A stretch of DNA of 64,000 bases, from assembly GCF_000382325.1 (NCBI RefSeq), contig NZ_KB908056.1, positions 273,722 to 337,721 on the forward strand, given 5' to 3'. The DNA comes from Woodsholea maritima DSM 17123. Lineage in GTDB: Bacteria; Pseudomonadota; Alphaproteobacteria; Caulobacterales; Maricaulaceae. This document shows, piece after piece, positions 1 to 8,028 of the stretch. A program made the translations under genes and the position numbers. The notes under the pieces are model-generated. The model searched no databases. It was not told the origin of the DNA and was given only the letters and a program-made list of their open reading frames with translations. Positions within the stretch are counted from its first letter, which is position 1, and each line of letters starts with the position of its first letter.

Positions 1-53
1 CACTATCGTTCGTCCGGGATGACAGTATTTATTGAAAAGCTAAGAAAAAAAAT

Positions 54-100
54 GCCCCCTCCGGCCGTACCGGCCACCTCCCCCGCTTCGCAGGGGAGGA
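54..100 (-). repeat. Dispersed double-hairpin intergenic repeat, copy 1
   Basis: Read on the minus strand, this element is a C-rich/G-rich hairpin (cctcccc...ggggagg) followed by a second short hairpin (ggccg.tac.cggcc) and a run of G. The same order of parts recurs at 53030-53076 on the plus strand, so it is a dispersed family and not a single terminator. Confidence 0.55.
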
Positions 101-110
101 CTTATCTTAT

Positions 111-144
111 CTGTCACCCCAAACTTGATTTGGGGTCCATGCCG
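111..144 (+). repeat. Palindromic intergenic repeat, left copy of an inverted pair
   Basis: The 34-base unit begins ctgtcaccccaaacttgatt and ends with tccatgccg. It contains an internal palindrome (ccccaaacttgatttgggg). Its reverse complement, with a few substitutions, is found at 193-226, and a third direct copy lies at 331-362. These resemble the widespread alphaproteobacterial GTCATCCCGGACTTGATCCGGGATCC-like repeats. Confidence 0.6.
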
Positions 145-192
145 GACGCGTTGAGCCAAGTTCTGGTCGATTAGAAATATACTGAAAGCTCA

Positions 193-226
193 CGGCATGG
201 ATGCCAGATCAAGTCTGGCATGACAG
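193..226 (-). repeat. Palindromic intergenic repeat, right copy of the inverted pair
   Basis: This is the inverted partner of 111-144. On the minus strand it reads ctgtcatgccagacttgatc and ends with tccatgccg, matching the left copy outside the stem. The stem changes are compensatory (cccc/gggg in one copy, tgcc/ggca in the other), so the fold is kept while the sequence varies. Confidence 0.6.
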
Positions 227-330
227 GTCGACCCGAAGGGTCGCAAGGACGACCGCCCTCAAGTAGGCGACAGCCGTTAGGGCATTAAAGAGATACCGCG
301 CGCAGCGCAGCGAGGACGCGTCTAAAAACC

Positions 331-362
331 CTGTCATCGCGGACCTGATCCGGGGTCCATCA
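331..362 (+). repeat. Palindromic intergenic repeat, third copy
   Basis: The sequence starts ctgtcatcgcggacctgatc and ends ggtccatca. It matches the consensus of the 111-144 copy and ends four bases before the xseA stop codon, so it probably forms the 3' end of the xseA transcript. Confidence 0.5.
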
Positions 363-365
363 CCC

Positions 366-1934
366 CTAAAACAAGCTGCCTTGTTCAGGTGGAGTTTGGG
401 GTTTCGCCTTTGCGCGCGGTTTGGATTTCACACTTGGACTGGGTGCAATGACATCGCCCTCGCCCAACACCTGGACCTGACGCGTCGCATCGCCAAAGGT
501 AAGGCTGAGCCCCGTGCCATACGCCAAAGCCCGACCCTCGCGTACCACATGGCCCGCCTCATCGCGCACCAGGGCAAAACCGCGCTGCAAAGTGCCCTGA
601 TAGGAATAGGCTTCAAGCTGGCTCGAGAGGCTTTTCAATCGCAGGGCCTGCGCCTTTGACTGGGCCTGACCGGCACGGCCCAAACGCGCCATCATCTGGC
701 TTAGCGCATCGCCCTTATCCTTGGTCATACGGGCCAAACGCTGGGGCACCAAGCGTTGGGCGCTGGCCTGCAAGCCTTGGCGGCGCGGGGCGATCTGCTG
801 GCTCAACCCAGCTTTTAAACGCCGCGACAGATCCTCCAGACGGCGCATCCGCTCGGCCACATCGCGCGCCATGGCTTCGGGGCGCAGGCGCACCTCTAAC
901 AAGGCTAAGCGATTAGCGCGGCGTTCCATCCCGCTCTGTAGTGCGGGGCCTAAGCGGCGTTGCAGATAATCAAGGCTTTGGGTTTTATCTGCGATCAAGC
1001 TATCCGGGCGCGGTAGCCCACGCGCCGCTGCGCGCAGATCCGCGCCCTTATGCTCTAAGGTGCGCAGCAACGCCGCGCCCAGGCGTTGGCGCTGACCATC
1101 CAAACGCTCCAGCAGATCCAAGCGCACCGGCACCGCCATCTCTGCCGCCCCGGTTGGGGTTGGCGCACGCCGATCCGAGGCATAATCAATCAGCGTGGTA
1201 TCGGTTTCATGGCCCACGGCGGAAATGAGCGGGATTTCAGAGGCTGCGGCCGCGCGCACCACGATTTCCTCGTTAAAGCACCACAAATCTTCAATCGAGC
1301 CACCGCCGCGCGCCACGATCAACAGATCAGGGCGCGGCACCGCCCCGCCCGGCATAATCGCATTAAAGCCTTCAATCGCCGCCGCGATTTGCTCTGCGGC
1401 TTTATCACCCTGCACCAGAACCGGCCAGAGGAGGACATGGCGCGGAAAGCGATCATCCAAACGATGCAGGATGTCGCGGATCACCGCGCCCGTGGGCGAG
1501 GTCACAACGCCAATCACCCGGGGCAAGAAGGGTAAGGCGCGCTTACGATCGGGACTAAACAGACCTTCAGCGGCGAGTTTTTTCTTGCGCTCTTCGAGCA
1601 GCGCCATCAGCGCGCCCGCGCCTGCAGGCTCCATCTTTTCAATGATGATCTGGTATTTTGACCGTCCCGGAAAGGTCGAGAGCCGCCCCGTGGCCACCAC
1701 TTCCAACCCCTCTTCCGGGCGGAATGATAATTGGCTGGCGACACCTTTCCACATAATCGCGTCGATGACGGCCTTATCATCCTTCATGTCCAGATAGACA
1801 TGACCGGATTTGGCCACCGTGACCCGGCCTAACTCCCCGCGCACCCGCACATGATCATAGGTTTCCTCGACCGTGCGCTTGAGGGCGTTAGACAGCTCCG
1901 AAACGGAATATTCAGGGGAATTGGTAATTGCCAT
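366..1934 (-). CDS. xseA: Exodeoxyribonuclease VII large subunit
   Basis: This is the large subunit of the bidirectional single-strand exonuclease that degrades ssDNA in the cytoplasm together with XseB. The product is 522 residues. An N-terminal OB-fold (about residues 8-105, starting YSVSELSNAL) is followed by the catalytic region with the family signature GGGSIEDLWCFNEE and a long helical, Arg-rich segment that makes the coiled stalk. I chose the ATG at 1934; a TTG six bases upstream would add two residues. No strong Shine-Dalgarno is visible for either start. xseA lies divergent from a small secreted protein, with purD beyond it; this neighbourhood is common in Alphaproteobacteria. No xseB is seen in the window. 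Confidence 0.95.
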   Translation of the reverse strand: MAITNSPEYSVSELSNALKRTVEETYDHVRVRGELGRVTVAKSGHVYLDMKDDKAVIDAIMWKGVASQLSFRPEEGLEVVATGRLSTFPGRSKYQIIIEKMEPAGAGALMALLEERKKKLAAEGLFSPDRKRALPFLPRVIGVVTSPTGAVIRDILHRLDDRFPRHVLLWPVLVQGDKAAEQIAAAIEGFNAIMPGGAVPRPDLLIVARGGGSIEDLWCFNEEIVVRAAAASEIPLISAVGHETDTTLIDYASDRRAPTPTGAAEMAVPVRLDLLERLDGQRQRLGAALLRTLEHKGADLRAAARGLPRPDSLIADKTQSLDYLQRRLGPALQSGMERRANRLALLEVRLRPEAMARDVAERMRRLEDLSRRLKAGLSQQIAPRRQGLQASAQRLVPQRLARMTKDKGDALSQMMARLGRAGQAQSKAQALRLKSLSSQLEAYSYQGTLQRGFALVRDEAGHVVREGRALAYGTGLSLTFGDATRQVQVLGEGDVIAPSPSVKSKPRAKAKPQTPPEQGSLF

Positions 1935-2086
1935 AATCAATCAAAGGTTTATTGGAAAGCCAGGTTAAGCTTAACCCAGATCGGGGGGCGGAGGCAAACA
2001 TTCGTGCATTAACCTAATTCGACAATTGACGAACACGTCAACTATCTGCCATCACTAGGGTGCTTGGACATCAAGAGGGGGTCGAG

Positions 2087-2482
2087 ATGCGCCATTTATT
2101 TTTGATTTGCGCTTTATTTACAATGACGTCACCTGCCATGGCGCAGATGACCGTCCTGCGCGATGACCCCGAAGCCCAGCGGTTGATGGATGATTATAGC
2201 GCTTTAACGGTCGCGTATTTCGTTAACGAGGCCTGTGATGTGCTGTCATCGGGGGAGACCAGCACCCTGCGCCGGGTTGTAGAAGATGCCACCCAAGCCA
2301 TGAATTCGCTGCTGGATGAGCGGGTCGGCGCACGCCACAGCCAAGCGCTGATGATTGGCCTTCAGCGCGATAGCTATTCCCAGGCGCAAAGCCGCTTTGG
2401 CCGCTGTGATAGCCTGGCGCGGGACTTCGTGACCGCGAACCTCTCGGGCGCGCAAAGCTTTTTAGCCAGCCTGCCGCGCTAA
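2087..2482 (+). CDS. Secreted protein of unknown function
   Basis: The product has 131 residues. A typical signal peptide ends about residue 20 (cleavage after PAMA), so the mature protein should be periplasmic and mostly helical. It has two cysteines, in NEACDVLSS and RFGRCDSLA, that could form one disulfide. I chose the ATG at 2087 because a purine-rich ribosome-binding site (aagaggggg) sits just upstream; a GTG at 2060 would put nine residues before the signal peptide. I do not recognise the family. It is transcribed toward purD with about 145 bases between them, so an independent transcript is likely. Confidence 0.7.
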   Translation: MRHLFLICALFTMTSPAMAQMTVLRDDPEAQRLMDDYSALTVAYFVNEACDVLSSGETSTLRRVVEDATQAMNSLLDERVGARHSQALMIGLQRDSYSQAQSRFGRCDSLARDFVTANLSGAQSFLASLPR

Positions 2483-2627
2483 TCCCCGATCAATTTCGCC
2501 GCGCTGAGCCTTAGGACTAGATCCAAGGGCCTTCCATGCGCTATGGCCCTTCTTTAACGATGGGCGCGCTGCGACTGTGTGCGCTGCGCCCACCCCCTTT
2601 ACTTACGACCGTTAAGGAGACCCCCTC

Positions 2628-3905
2628 ATGAAAGTGCTCGTCATTGGCAGTGGTGGCCGTGAACATGCGTTGACCTGGAAGGTCTCTCAAAGCCCATTAG
2701 TGGATGAAGTCATCGTCGCACCCGGCAATGCAGGCATGGTCGATGTCGCGCGCTGCGTCGATGTGAAGGCCGATGATCTCGAAGGACTGATCGCGCTGGC
2801 CCAGGATGAAGGCGTCGGCCTGGTCGTTGTGGGCCCAGAAGCGCCGCTGGTCGAGGGCATCACCGACCGGTTTGAAGCCTTAGGGATTTTATGCTTTGGC
2901 CCCAACAAGGCCGCCGCGCGCTTGGAAGCCTCCAAAGCCTTCACAAAAGAGATCGCAGACAAGGCCAAAGCCCCTACCGCGCGCTATGGTAATTTCACTG
3001 ATGCCGCTGAGGCCAAAGCGTTTCTCGACACGGTTGAACCGCCCTATGTGTTGAAGGCCGATGGTCTGGCCGCGGGTAAGGGCGTTGTTATTTTGAACGA
3101 GCGCGCCGAAGCCGAAGCCGAAATTGACGCCATGCTGGGCGGAAAATTCGGGGCTGCATCCCAGCGCCTGGTCATCGAAGAGTTTATGCACGGTGAGGAG
3201 GCGAGCCTGTTTGCGCTTGTCGATGGCGACAGCGTGATTGCGCTCGATGGCGCGCAAGATCACAAGCGCGCCTTTGACGGCGATCAAGGCCCCAATACCG
3301 GCGGCATGGGAGCCTATTCGCCCGCGCCGATCCTGGATGAAGCCATGCGCCAGCGCGCCATGGATGAGATTGTCATCCCCTGCATCAAAGCCATGGCGGA
3401 TGTGGGTGCGCCCTATCGCGGGGTTCTTTTTGCGGGTCTGATGATTGATGACAACGGCCCGCGCCTGGTGGAATTCAATGTCCGCTTTGGCGATCCAGAA
3501 TGCCAGATCCTGATGGCGCGCCTGGAAAGCGATATTGTGCCCTATCTCTTGGCCTGCGCCGGGCAAGGCCGCTTAAGTGATCTGCCCCCTTTAAGCTGGA
3601 GCAGCGAACCGGCCGTTACCGTAGTGATGGCGGCCAATGGCTATCCTGACAGCTATGACAAGGGCAGCGAAATTCGCGGCATTGATGAAGCCAACGCCCT
3701 TCACAATGTCATGGTTTTTCATGCGGGAACCAAAATGGGCCCTCATGATGCGATCCTGGCCAATGGGGGGCGCGTCCTGAACGTCACCGCCCTGGGTGAG
3801 GACCTCAAAGATGCGGTCTATCACGCCTATCAGGGGGTTGATCTGATTGATTGGCCCGAAGGTTTTTGCCGACGAGATATCGCCTGGCGCGCGCTGGAGC
3901 GTTAA
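2628..3905 (+). CDS. purD: Phosphoribosylamine-glycine ligase (GAR synthetase)
   Basis: PurD joins phosphoribosylamine and glycine with ATP in step two of de novo purine synthesis. The 425 residues match the normal family length. The N-terminal domain begins MKVLVIGSGGREHAL, the ATP-grasp core contains ADGLAAGKGVV and NTGGMGAYSPAP, and the metal and ligand site carries EFNVRFGDPE. A good ribosome-binding site (aaggaga) lies eight bases before the ATG. A GC-rich hairpin follows the stop. No other purine gene is adjacent. Confidence 0.97.
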   Translation: MKVLVIGSGGREHALTWKVSQSPLVDEVIVAPGNAGMVDVARCVDVKADDLEGLIALAQDEGVGLVVVGPEAPLVEGITDRFEALGILCFGPNKAAARLEASKAFTKEIADKAKAPTARYGNFTDAAEAKAFLDTVEPPYVLKADGLAAGKGVVILNERAEAEAEIDAMLGGKFGAASQRLVIEEFMHGEEASLFALVDGDSVIALDGAQDHKRAFDGDQGPNTGGMGAYSPAPILDEAMRQRAMDEIVIPCIKAMADVGAPYRGVLFAGLMIDDNGPRLVEFNVRFGDPECQILMARLESDIVPYLLACAGQGRLSDLPPLSWSSEPAVTVVMAANGYPDSYDKGSEIRGIDEANALHNVMVFHAGTKMGPHDAILANGGRVLNVTALGEDLKDAVYHAYQGVDLIDWPEGFCRRDIAWRALER

Positions 3906-3927
3906 ATCAAAGCCTTCGAGAAAAAAG

Positions 3928-3953
3928 AACCCGCGGGTTTGACCCCGCGGGTT
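3928..3953 (+). terminator. Hairpin downstream of purD
   Basis: A ten-base-pair stem (aacccgcggg/cccgcgggtt) with a six-base loop follows the purD stop by 22 bases. An A-run precedes it and no T-run follows on the plus strand, so it may terminate inefficiently or mainly stabilise the 3' end. Confidence 0.5.
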
Positions 3954-4181
3954 AAGCTCATCAAAAGGGAACGATCGTCAACAACGATCCCTTCGAGCTT
4001 TGCCGCGATGCACATAAAGTTTCAAATTACAAAGCCGTAGGGTCTGATCCTTTAATCTCGAGGTTATGCTCGTGTAATCTCGGCGTTAGGCAATGCCCAC
4101 ATTATGACAGTCTCACGCTTGTTATTTGACTTTTCCCGCTCAGGCGCTTCACATATCCCCTATAAAAAAGGGGAGGATCCT

Positions 4182-5483
4182 ATGTTCCACACAACCGCAA
4201 AGCTGCTCGCCTCGAGCGCTTTGATCGCCTGCGCGATCACCAGCCAGAGCCTGGCCCAAGACGGGTCATTGCAAGTCATTCATGCCGGGCATGTCCTGAC
4301 TATTCCAGGTCAACCCTTCCAAGCAGAGCAATCCATCTATGTCCGCGATGGAGTGATTGAGCGCGTTGAGGCGGGCTATGCCAGCCCAGAGGGCGCTGAA
4401 ATCATTGATCTTACAGATCAATGGGTCATGCCGGGCTTCATCGACAGCCATGTCCATATGACCAGCGAGCTGAACCCCAATGGCCGCTTGATGACGGTGA
4501 CCGATAGCAGTGCGGATCGCGCCATTGATGGAGCCAGATTTGCCCGCGCGACCTTGATGGCGGGCTTTACCACCGTGCAGGATGTGGGCGGGAATCTGGA
4601 TGCGGTCACGGCGCTGCGCGATGGCATCAATGCCGGGGATATTCCCGGCCCGCGCATGCGGGTCTCTGGCCCTGCGGTCACGCCCACCGGCGGGCATGGC
4701 GATATCAATGGCTATTCCAGCGAAGTGATGGACCTTCTTACCTCGCGCGCGGCCTGTAATGGCGCTGCCGATTGTCGCCGGGCGGTGCGCGAATTGGTGC
4801 GCGGCGGCGCGGATGTCATCAAGATCACGGCAACCGGCGGGGTGCTCTCCAACACCGCAGCCGGGGTTGAGCAACAATTCTTTGATGACGAACTCGCCTC
4901 TATCGTTGAAGCCGCCCATATGATGGGGCGTAAAGTGACCGCCCACGCCCATGGTGTGACTGGGATCAATTCGTTTCTTGAGGCTGGCGGCAATTCCGTC
5001 GAGCACGGGACTTATCTGGACCGAGACTCCATTCGCCTGTTCAAGCGCAATAATGCTTATCTGATACCTACCGTTCTGGCCGGTGTCACCGTTGCAGAAA
5101 TGGCCGAAACCGCGGCCTGGATGACGCCTTTTCAACGGGCAAAATCGCGTTTGGTCGGCCCGATGATGATCGAAATGGCCCGGCGTGCCCATGAGGGCGG
5201 GGTTGCGATCGCTTTCGGGACGGATTCCGGGGTGTCGCGTCATGGCCTGAATGCGCGTGAATTCGAGCTGTTGGTCGAAGCGGGCCTCACCCCGATGGAG
5301 GCGATTGTCACCGCCACTCTTAATGCTGCCGATCATCTGGAACTCAGCGCACATCTGGGCACCTTAGAAGCGGGCAAATCGGCGGATATCATTGCGGTAG
5401 ATGGTGATCCCCTAGCCGATATTCGTGAGCTTCAAGATATGGATTTCGTCATGGCGCGCGGCACGGTTTATCGCAACGACTAA
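4182..5483 (+). CDS. Secreted metal-dependent amidohydrolase (prolidase/imidazolonepropionase-like)
   Basis: The 433-residue product carries an N-terminal signal peptide (cleavage near SLAQ) and an amidohydrolase TIM barrel. Visible metal ligands are HxH in DSHVHM (about residue 90), a lysine in DVIKITATGG (about 212, the likely carboxylated lysine), HAHG (about 253), EHGT (about 275) and the aspartate in FGTDSG (about 346). These match the Xaa-Pro and Xaa-Arg dipeptidase-like subgroup of amidohydrolases common in Caulobacterales, so a periplasmic peptidase or amidase acting on small peptides is the best inference. I chose the ATG at 4182, directly after ggggagga; an in-frame upstream start at 4104 would bury the signal peptide. 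The exact substrate cannot be read from sequence. Confidence 0.88.
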   Translation: MFHTTAKLLASSALIACAITSQSLAQDGSLQVIHAGHVLTIPGQPFQAEQSIYVRDGVIERVEAGYASPEGAEIIDLTDQWVMPGFIDSHVHMTSELNPNGRLMTVTDSSADRAIDGARFARATLMAGFTTVQDVGGNLDAVTALRDGINAGDIPGPRMRVSGPAVTPTGGHGDINGYSSEVMDLLTSRAACNGAADCRRAVRELVRGGADVIKITATGGVLSNTAAGVEQQFFDDELASIVEAAHMMGRKVTAHAHGVTGINSFLEAGGNSVEHGTYLDRDSIRLFKRNNAYLIPTVLAGVTVAEMAETAAWMTPFQRAKSRLVGPMMIEMARRAHEGGVAIAFGTDSGVSRHGLNAREFELLVEAGLTPMEAIVTATLNAADHLELSAHLGTLEAGKSADIIAVDGDPLADIRELQDMDFVMARGTVYRND

Positions 5484-5512
5484 GACAAAATCTAAATAAA
5501 CCTTGTGCGAAT

Positions 5513-5549
5513 CTTCAGCCCAGGCCTAGCTTGGGCTGAAGTCATTTTT
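5513..5549 (+). terminator. Terminator-like hairpin abutting the next ribosome-binding site
   Basis: A ten-base-pair stem (cttcagccca/tgggctgaag) is followed by tcattttt. The T-run ends at 5549 and the Shine-Dalgarno of the next gene begins at 5550, so the element could end the amidohydrolase transcript or act as an attenuator for the methyltransferase gene. Confidence 0.75.
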
Positions 5550-5559
5550 GGAGGCGGTT

Positions 5560-6792
5560 ATGGTATTGTCTGTGCATGACAATCCAAAGGTTCAGAATCA
5601 ATACGAAAACTGGCCTTATCCCACTCCGATCAAAACCCTGGATGATTTTACCAAACCGGGCGGATTTTTGCTGGGTGACCCCAGTTTTGAATTTTTCAAT
5701 ATCTGGCCGGAGGGCCATGAGCGCACCTTGTCCATCCTGGTGGCGGGATGTGGCACCTTTCAAGCGGCCTATACCGCCTGGCGCAATCCGACCTGTCAGG
5801 TCGTAGGCATTGATATCGCCAAAACCAGCCTGGCCGAAAGTCGCCGATTAAAAGCCCATCACGGCCTGGATAATCTAGAGATTAAACGCCTCAGCCTGTT
5901 TGATGTCGCAAGCTTAGGGCAAGCGTTTGACTATATCTTGTGCAGCGGCGTCGTTCACCACCTACCCGACCCTGTGGCCGGGGTCAGGGCGCTCTCAAAC
6001 GCCTTAAAGGACGATGGCGTCCTCCACCTGATGGTCTATGGCAAGGCCATGCGCACCGGGGTCTATATGGTGCAAAGCCTGTTTAAAGCCATGGGATTGG
6101 GCCAAAGCAAAAAAGATATCGCCCTGGCGCGCGAGGCTCTTCAGCATCTGCCCAAAGGCCATGCGGTGGAGCGTTATATCGCGATCTCCCCAGAGCTGGA
6201 GGACGATGCAGCTTTCGTCGATACCTTCCTCAACGCCCAGGATACGGCCTTCGATGTCCGCGATATTTATGATCTGGCTGAGGCGGCAGATCTACAGTTT
6301 CAAGGCTGGAGCGATCGTCATCGCTATAGCGTGATGAGCACGCTCAATCCCGGTCATCCTTTGCGCGAGACGGGCTTAAAGCTCTCGCCGCGTGATCAAG
6401 CCATCGCCATGGATCAATTAACCCAAGGTAATGGCCGTCATTTGTTTTGGTTGCGCAAGAAAGCGTGCGATCCCAAACGCTTCACCCCGGATTTCACGTC
6501 CGAAGCGTTCTGGACCTATGTCCCAATCCCTTCACCCTATCTGGAGATTGAAGGCCCGATTGCCACGGGCAAGGCCGGGCCGGTTCTGGCCCATCATCTG
6601 GGCACCATCCATCCGCTGTCCCTGGCCAGCCAGCTTTTTCTGACCGTGGCCGATGGCTCACGCAGTATAAAATCCTGCCTCAAAGCTCTGAGCGAGCGCG
6701 GCGCGCAGCTCTCTGATGAAAGCGAAGCCATGACCCGCGCCGTCTTCCAAGAGTTTTACGAGCGCGGGCATATCCAGATCCACATGCCCTAA
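5560..6792 (+). CDS. Class I SAM-dependent methyltransferase
   Basis: The 410-residue product has a Rossmann methyltransferase domain. Motif I is VAGCGTFQAAYTAW (about residue 60), followed by the acidic ribose-binding strand VVGIDIAKTSL and the substrate-proximal CSGVVHHLPDP. The N-terminus begins with a conserved-looking patch, YENWPYPTP, and a roughly 150-residue C-terminal extension follows the core. The substrate is unknown. The start at 5560 is set by ggagg at 5550-5554; a TTG at 5548 is less likely. A terminator-like hairpin directly precedes the ribosome-binding site, so no promoter fits between hairpin and start codon. Confidence 0.85.
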   Translation: MVLSVHDNPKVQNQYENWPYPTPIKTLDDFTKPGGFLLGDPSFEFFNIWPEGHERTLSILVAGCGTFQAAYTAWRNPTCQVVGIDIAKTSLAESRRLKAHHGLDNLEIKRLSLFDVASLGQAFDYILCSGVVHHLPDPVAGVRALSNALKDDGVLHLMVYGKAMRTGVYMVQSLFKAMGLGQSKKDIALAREALQHLPKGHAVERYIAISPELEDDAAFVDTFLNAQDTAFDVRDIYDLAEAADLQFQGWSDRHRYSVMSTLNPGHPLRETGLKLSPRDQAIAMDQLTQGNGRHLFWLRKKACDPKRFTPDFTSEAFWTYVPIPSPYLEIEGPIATGKAGPVLAHHLGTIHPLSLASQLFLTVADGSRSIKSCLKALSERGAQLSDESEAMTRAVFQEFYERGHIQIHMP

Positions 6793-6798
6793 GGGGGG

Positions 6799-7293
6799 TT
6801 AAGCCTTTCGCGCCATCACCGCTTCAGACGCGATCAAGGCCCACAGCACGATAAAGGGCTGAAACAACGGGCGTAGGGCAAAATAGGCGTCGCCAAAATT
6901 CATGCCAGCGACCTGGGCTTGGGTTTCGGCGATGTGAGCATTGGCGATCACCATGACGCTGAGCAACATGGCCAGTCCCACCCCGGCGACAGGACGTAAG
7001 TTTGGCAGTTTAGCCAAACGCCAGCCCGCCAAAGGCATAAGAAGCCCAATCGCTCCGGCCAATTCCAACCCGCCCGACATCGCCACCAGGCCATAATCAT
7101 AGGGCGCAAGATAATCCGGGATCATCGGCTGATAGCGCTGCGCCCCGCGCAGGAAATGATCAATCCCGGTATAGAGAAAGCCCCCGCCCATACCCTGGCG
7201 CAGCGCCATGCGCCAATCACGCTTATCCCCCCAAATTGCTTGTGGGATATAGCTGATCAACGCGATCACACTCATCAATATCAAAAAACTCAT
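6799..7293 (-). CDS. DoxX-like four-helix membrane protein
   Basis: The 164-residue protein has an N-terminal hydrophobic segment, then GGGFLYTGIDHFLRG, and three further membrane helices, resembling the DoxX/DoxD-like family. Members of that family are linked to redox or thiol stress but often lack a defined function. I chose the ATG at 7293, which has ggag a few bases upstream; a GTG six bases earlier is possible. It is divergent from a TetR regulator with a perfect palindrome in the shared promoter region, so TetR control is likely. The stop lies close to the stop of the convergent methyltransferase gene. Confidence 0.7.
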   Translation of the reverse strand: MSFLILMSVIALISYIPQAIWGDKRDWRMALRQGMGGGFLYTGIDHFLRGAQRYQPMIPDYLAPYDYGLVAMSGGLELAGAIGLLMPLAGWRLAKLPNLRPVAGVGLAMLLSVMVIANAHIAETQAQVAGMNFGDAYFALRPLFQPFIVLWALIASEAVMARKA

Positions 7294-7346
7294 AGGCACT
7301 CCAAAGGGCTGTGTTCCGCCTGTGGGTTATTCATGCGCACACTTGT

Positions 7347-7365
7347 AACTTAACACTGTTAAGTT
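7347..7365. promoter_or_regulatory. Perfect 19-bp palindrome, probable TetR operator
   Basis: The sequence aacttaacactgttaagtt has nine-base arms around one central base. It lies 53 bases upstream of the doxX-like start and 57 upstream of the tetR start, in the shared divergent promoter. Size and symmetry fit a TetR-family operator controlling both genes. Confidence 0.75.
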
Positions 7366-7422
7366 GGCAAGATTGATTCTGTTCAATTTATTGCGCAAGG
7401 TAAAAAAAGGATGGAGAATCAA

Positions 7423-8010
7423 ATGAGCGAGGGTGCACAACCATCATCTGATCTGCGTGAGACCCTGATCCATTGTGCTTTACATTTGTTAGAGCGCGAT
7501 GGTTTGGCGAAGGTCAGCCTGCGCGCGGTCGCCAGGTCGGCAGGGGTCAGTGAGGCTGCGCCCTATACGCATTTTTCCGGCAAGTCCGGATTGATGGCGG
7601 CCGTGGCGGCCCACGGCTTTCACATCCTCAACCGGCGTCTAACCCATGCCCCGCAAGAGCAAGACCCTCTCCATAGCCTCACCTCACTGGGCGTGATTTA
7701 TATCCGCTTTGCTGAGGATTATCCCGCGCTGTACCGGGTGATGTTCGGCCCCTCAGACACTTTGGATCAAGATGAGGCCAGCTATGTGCGTGAAAGCCGG
7801 ATGTCGTTTGAGCATTTGCTGAAAACCGCCGCGCTGTGTGGCGCCCATGCCCCCACCAGTGATGAGGCGCAGATTGATGCAGCCGCGGCCTGGTCGCTGG
7901 TCCATGGTCTGGCCATGTTGCGCCTGGATGGGCGCCTGCCTATCAATCCGCCCGATTTAACCCGCCGGGTCGCCCAGCGCCTCGCCGCCGGGCTAGGCAA
8001 GATCGACTAG
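7423..8010 (+). CDS. TetR/AcrR family transcriptional regulator
   Basis: This is a 195-residue one-component repressor. The N-terminal helix-turn-helix is clear (LIHCALHLLERDGLAKVSL, then VARSAGVSEAAPYTHF, residues about 12-60). The C-terminal helical domain resembles the TetR_C-type ligand-binding domain (YIRFAEDYPALYRVMFG). I prefer the ATG at 7423 because ggatggag sits six bases before it; an ATG at 7411 would have its ribosome-binding site too close. Its target is probably the divergent DoxX-like gene through the 7347-7365 palindrome. The inducer is unknown. Confidence 0.9.
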   Translation: MSEGAQPSSDLRETLIHCALHLLERDGLAKVSLRAVARSAGVSEAAPYTHFSGKSGLMAAVAAHGFHILNRRLTHAPQEQDPLHSLTSLGVIYIRFAEDYPALYRVMFGPSDTLDQDEASYVRESRMSFEHLLKTAALCGAHAPTSDEAQIDAAAAWSLVHGLAMLRLDGRLPINPPDLTRRVAQRLAAGLGKID

Positions 8011-8028
8011 GTCCAAATCGATTGAGCC

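Larger units (their letters stand above)
1..365. other. Gene-free stretch made of dispersed palindromic repeats
   Basis: No gene is visible in these 365 bases downstream of xseA. The stretch holds a double-hairpin repeat (54-100), two inverted copies of a GTC-ATCC type palindrome (111-144 and 193-226), a third copy beside xseA (331-362) and what looks like the truncated end of a fourth copy at the left edge (1-25). Between 227 and 330 there is a GC-rich segment with a short inverted repeat (gccct...agggc) and no open frame. The organisation is typical of mobile or REP-like intergenic repeats in Alphaproteobacteria. Confidence 0.6.

Noticed and set aside
3928-3953. Considered as a minus-strand terminator
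   Set aside because: The T-run lies on the minus side, but no minus-strand gene ends here, so purD is the more sensible partner.
4266-5354. 362-codon minus-strand frame
   Set aside because: It is the shadow of the amidohydrolase, whose metal ligands are all intact in the plus frame.
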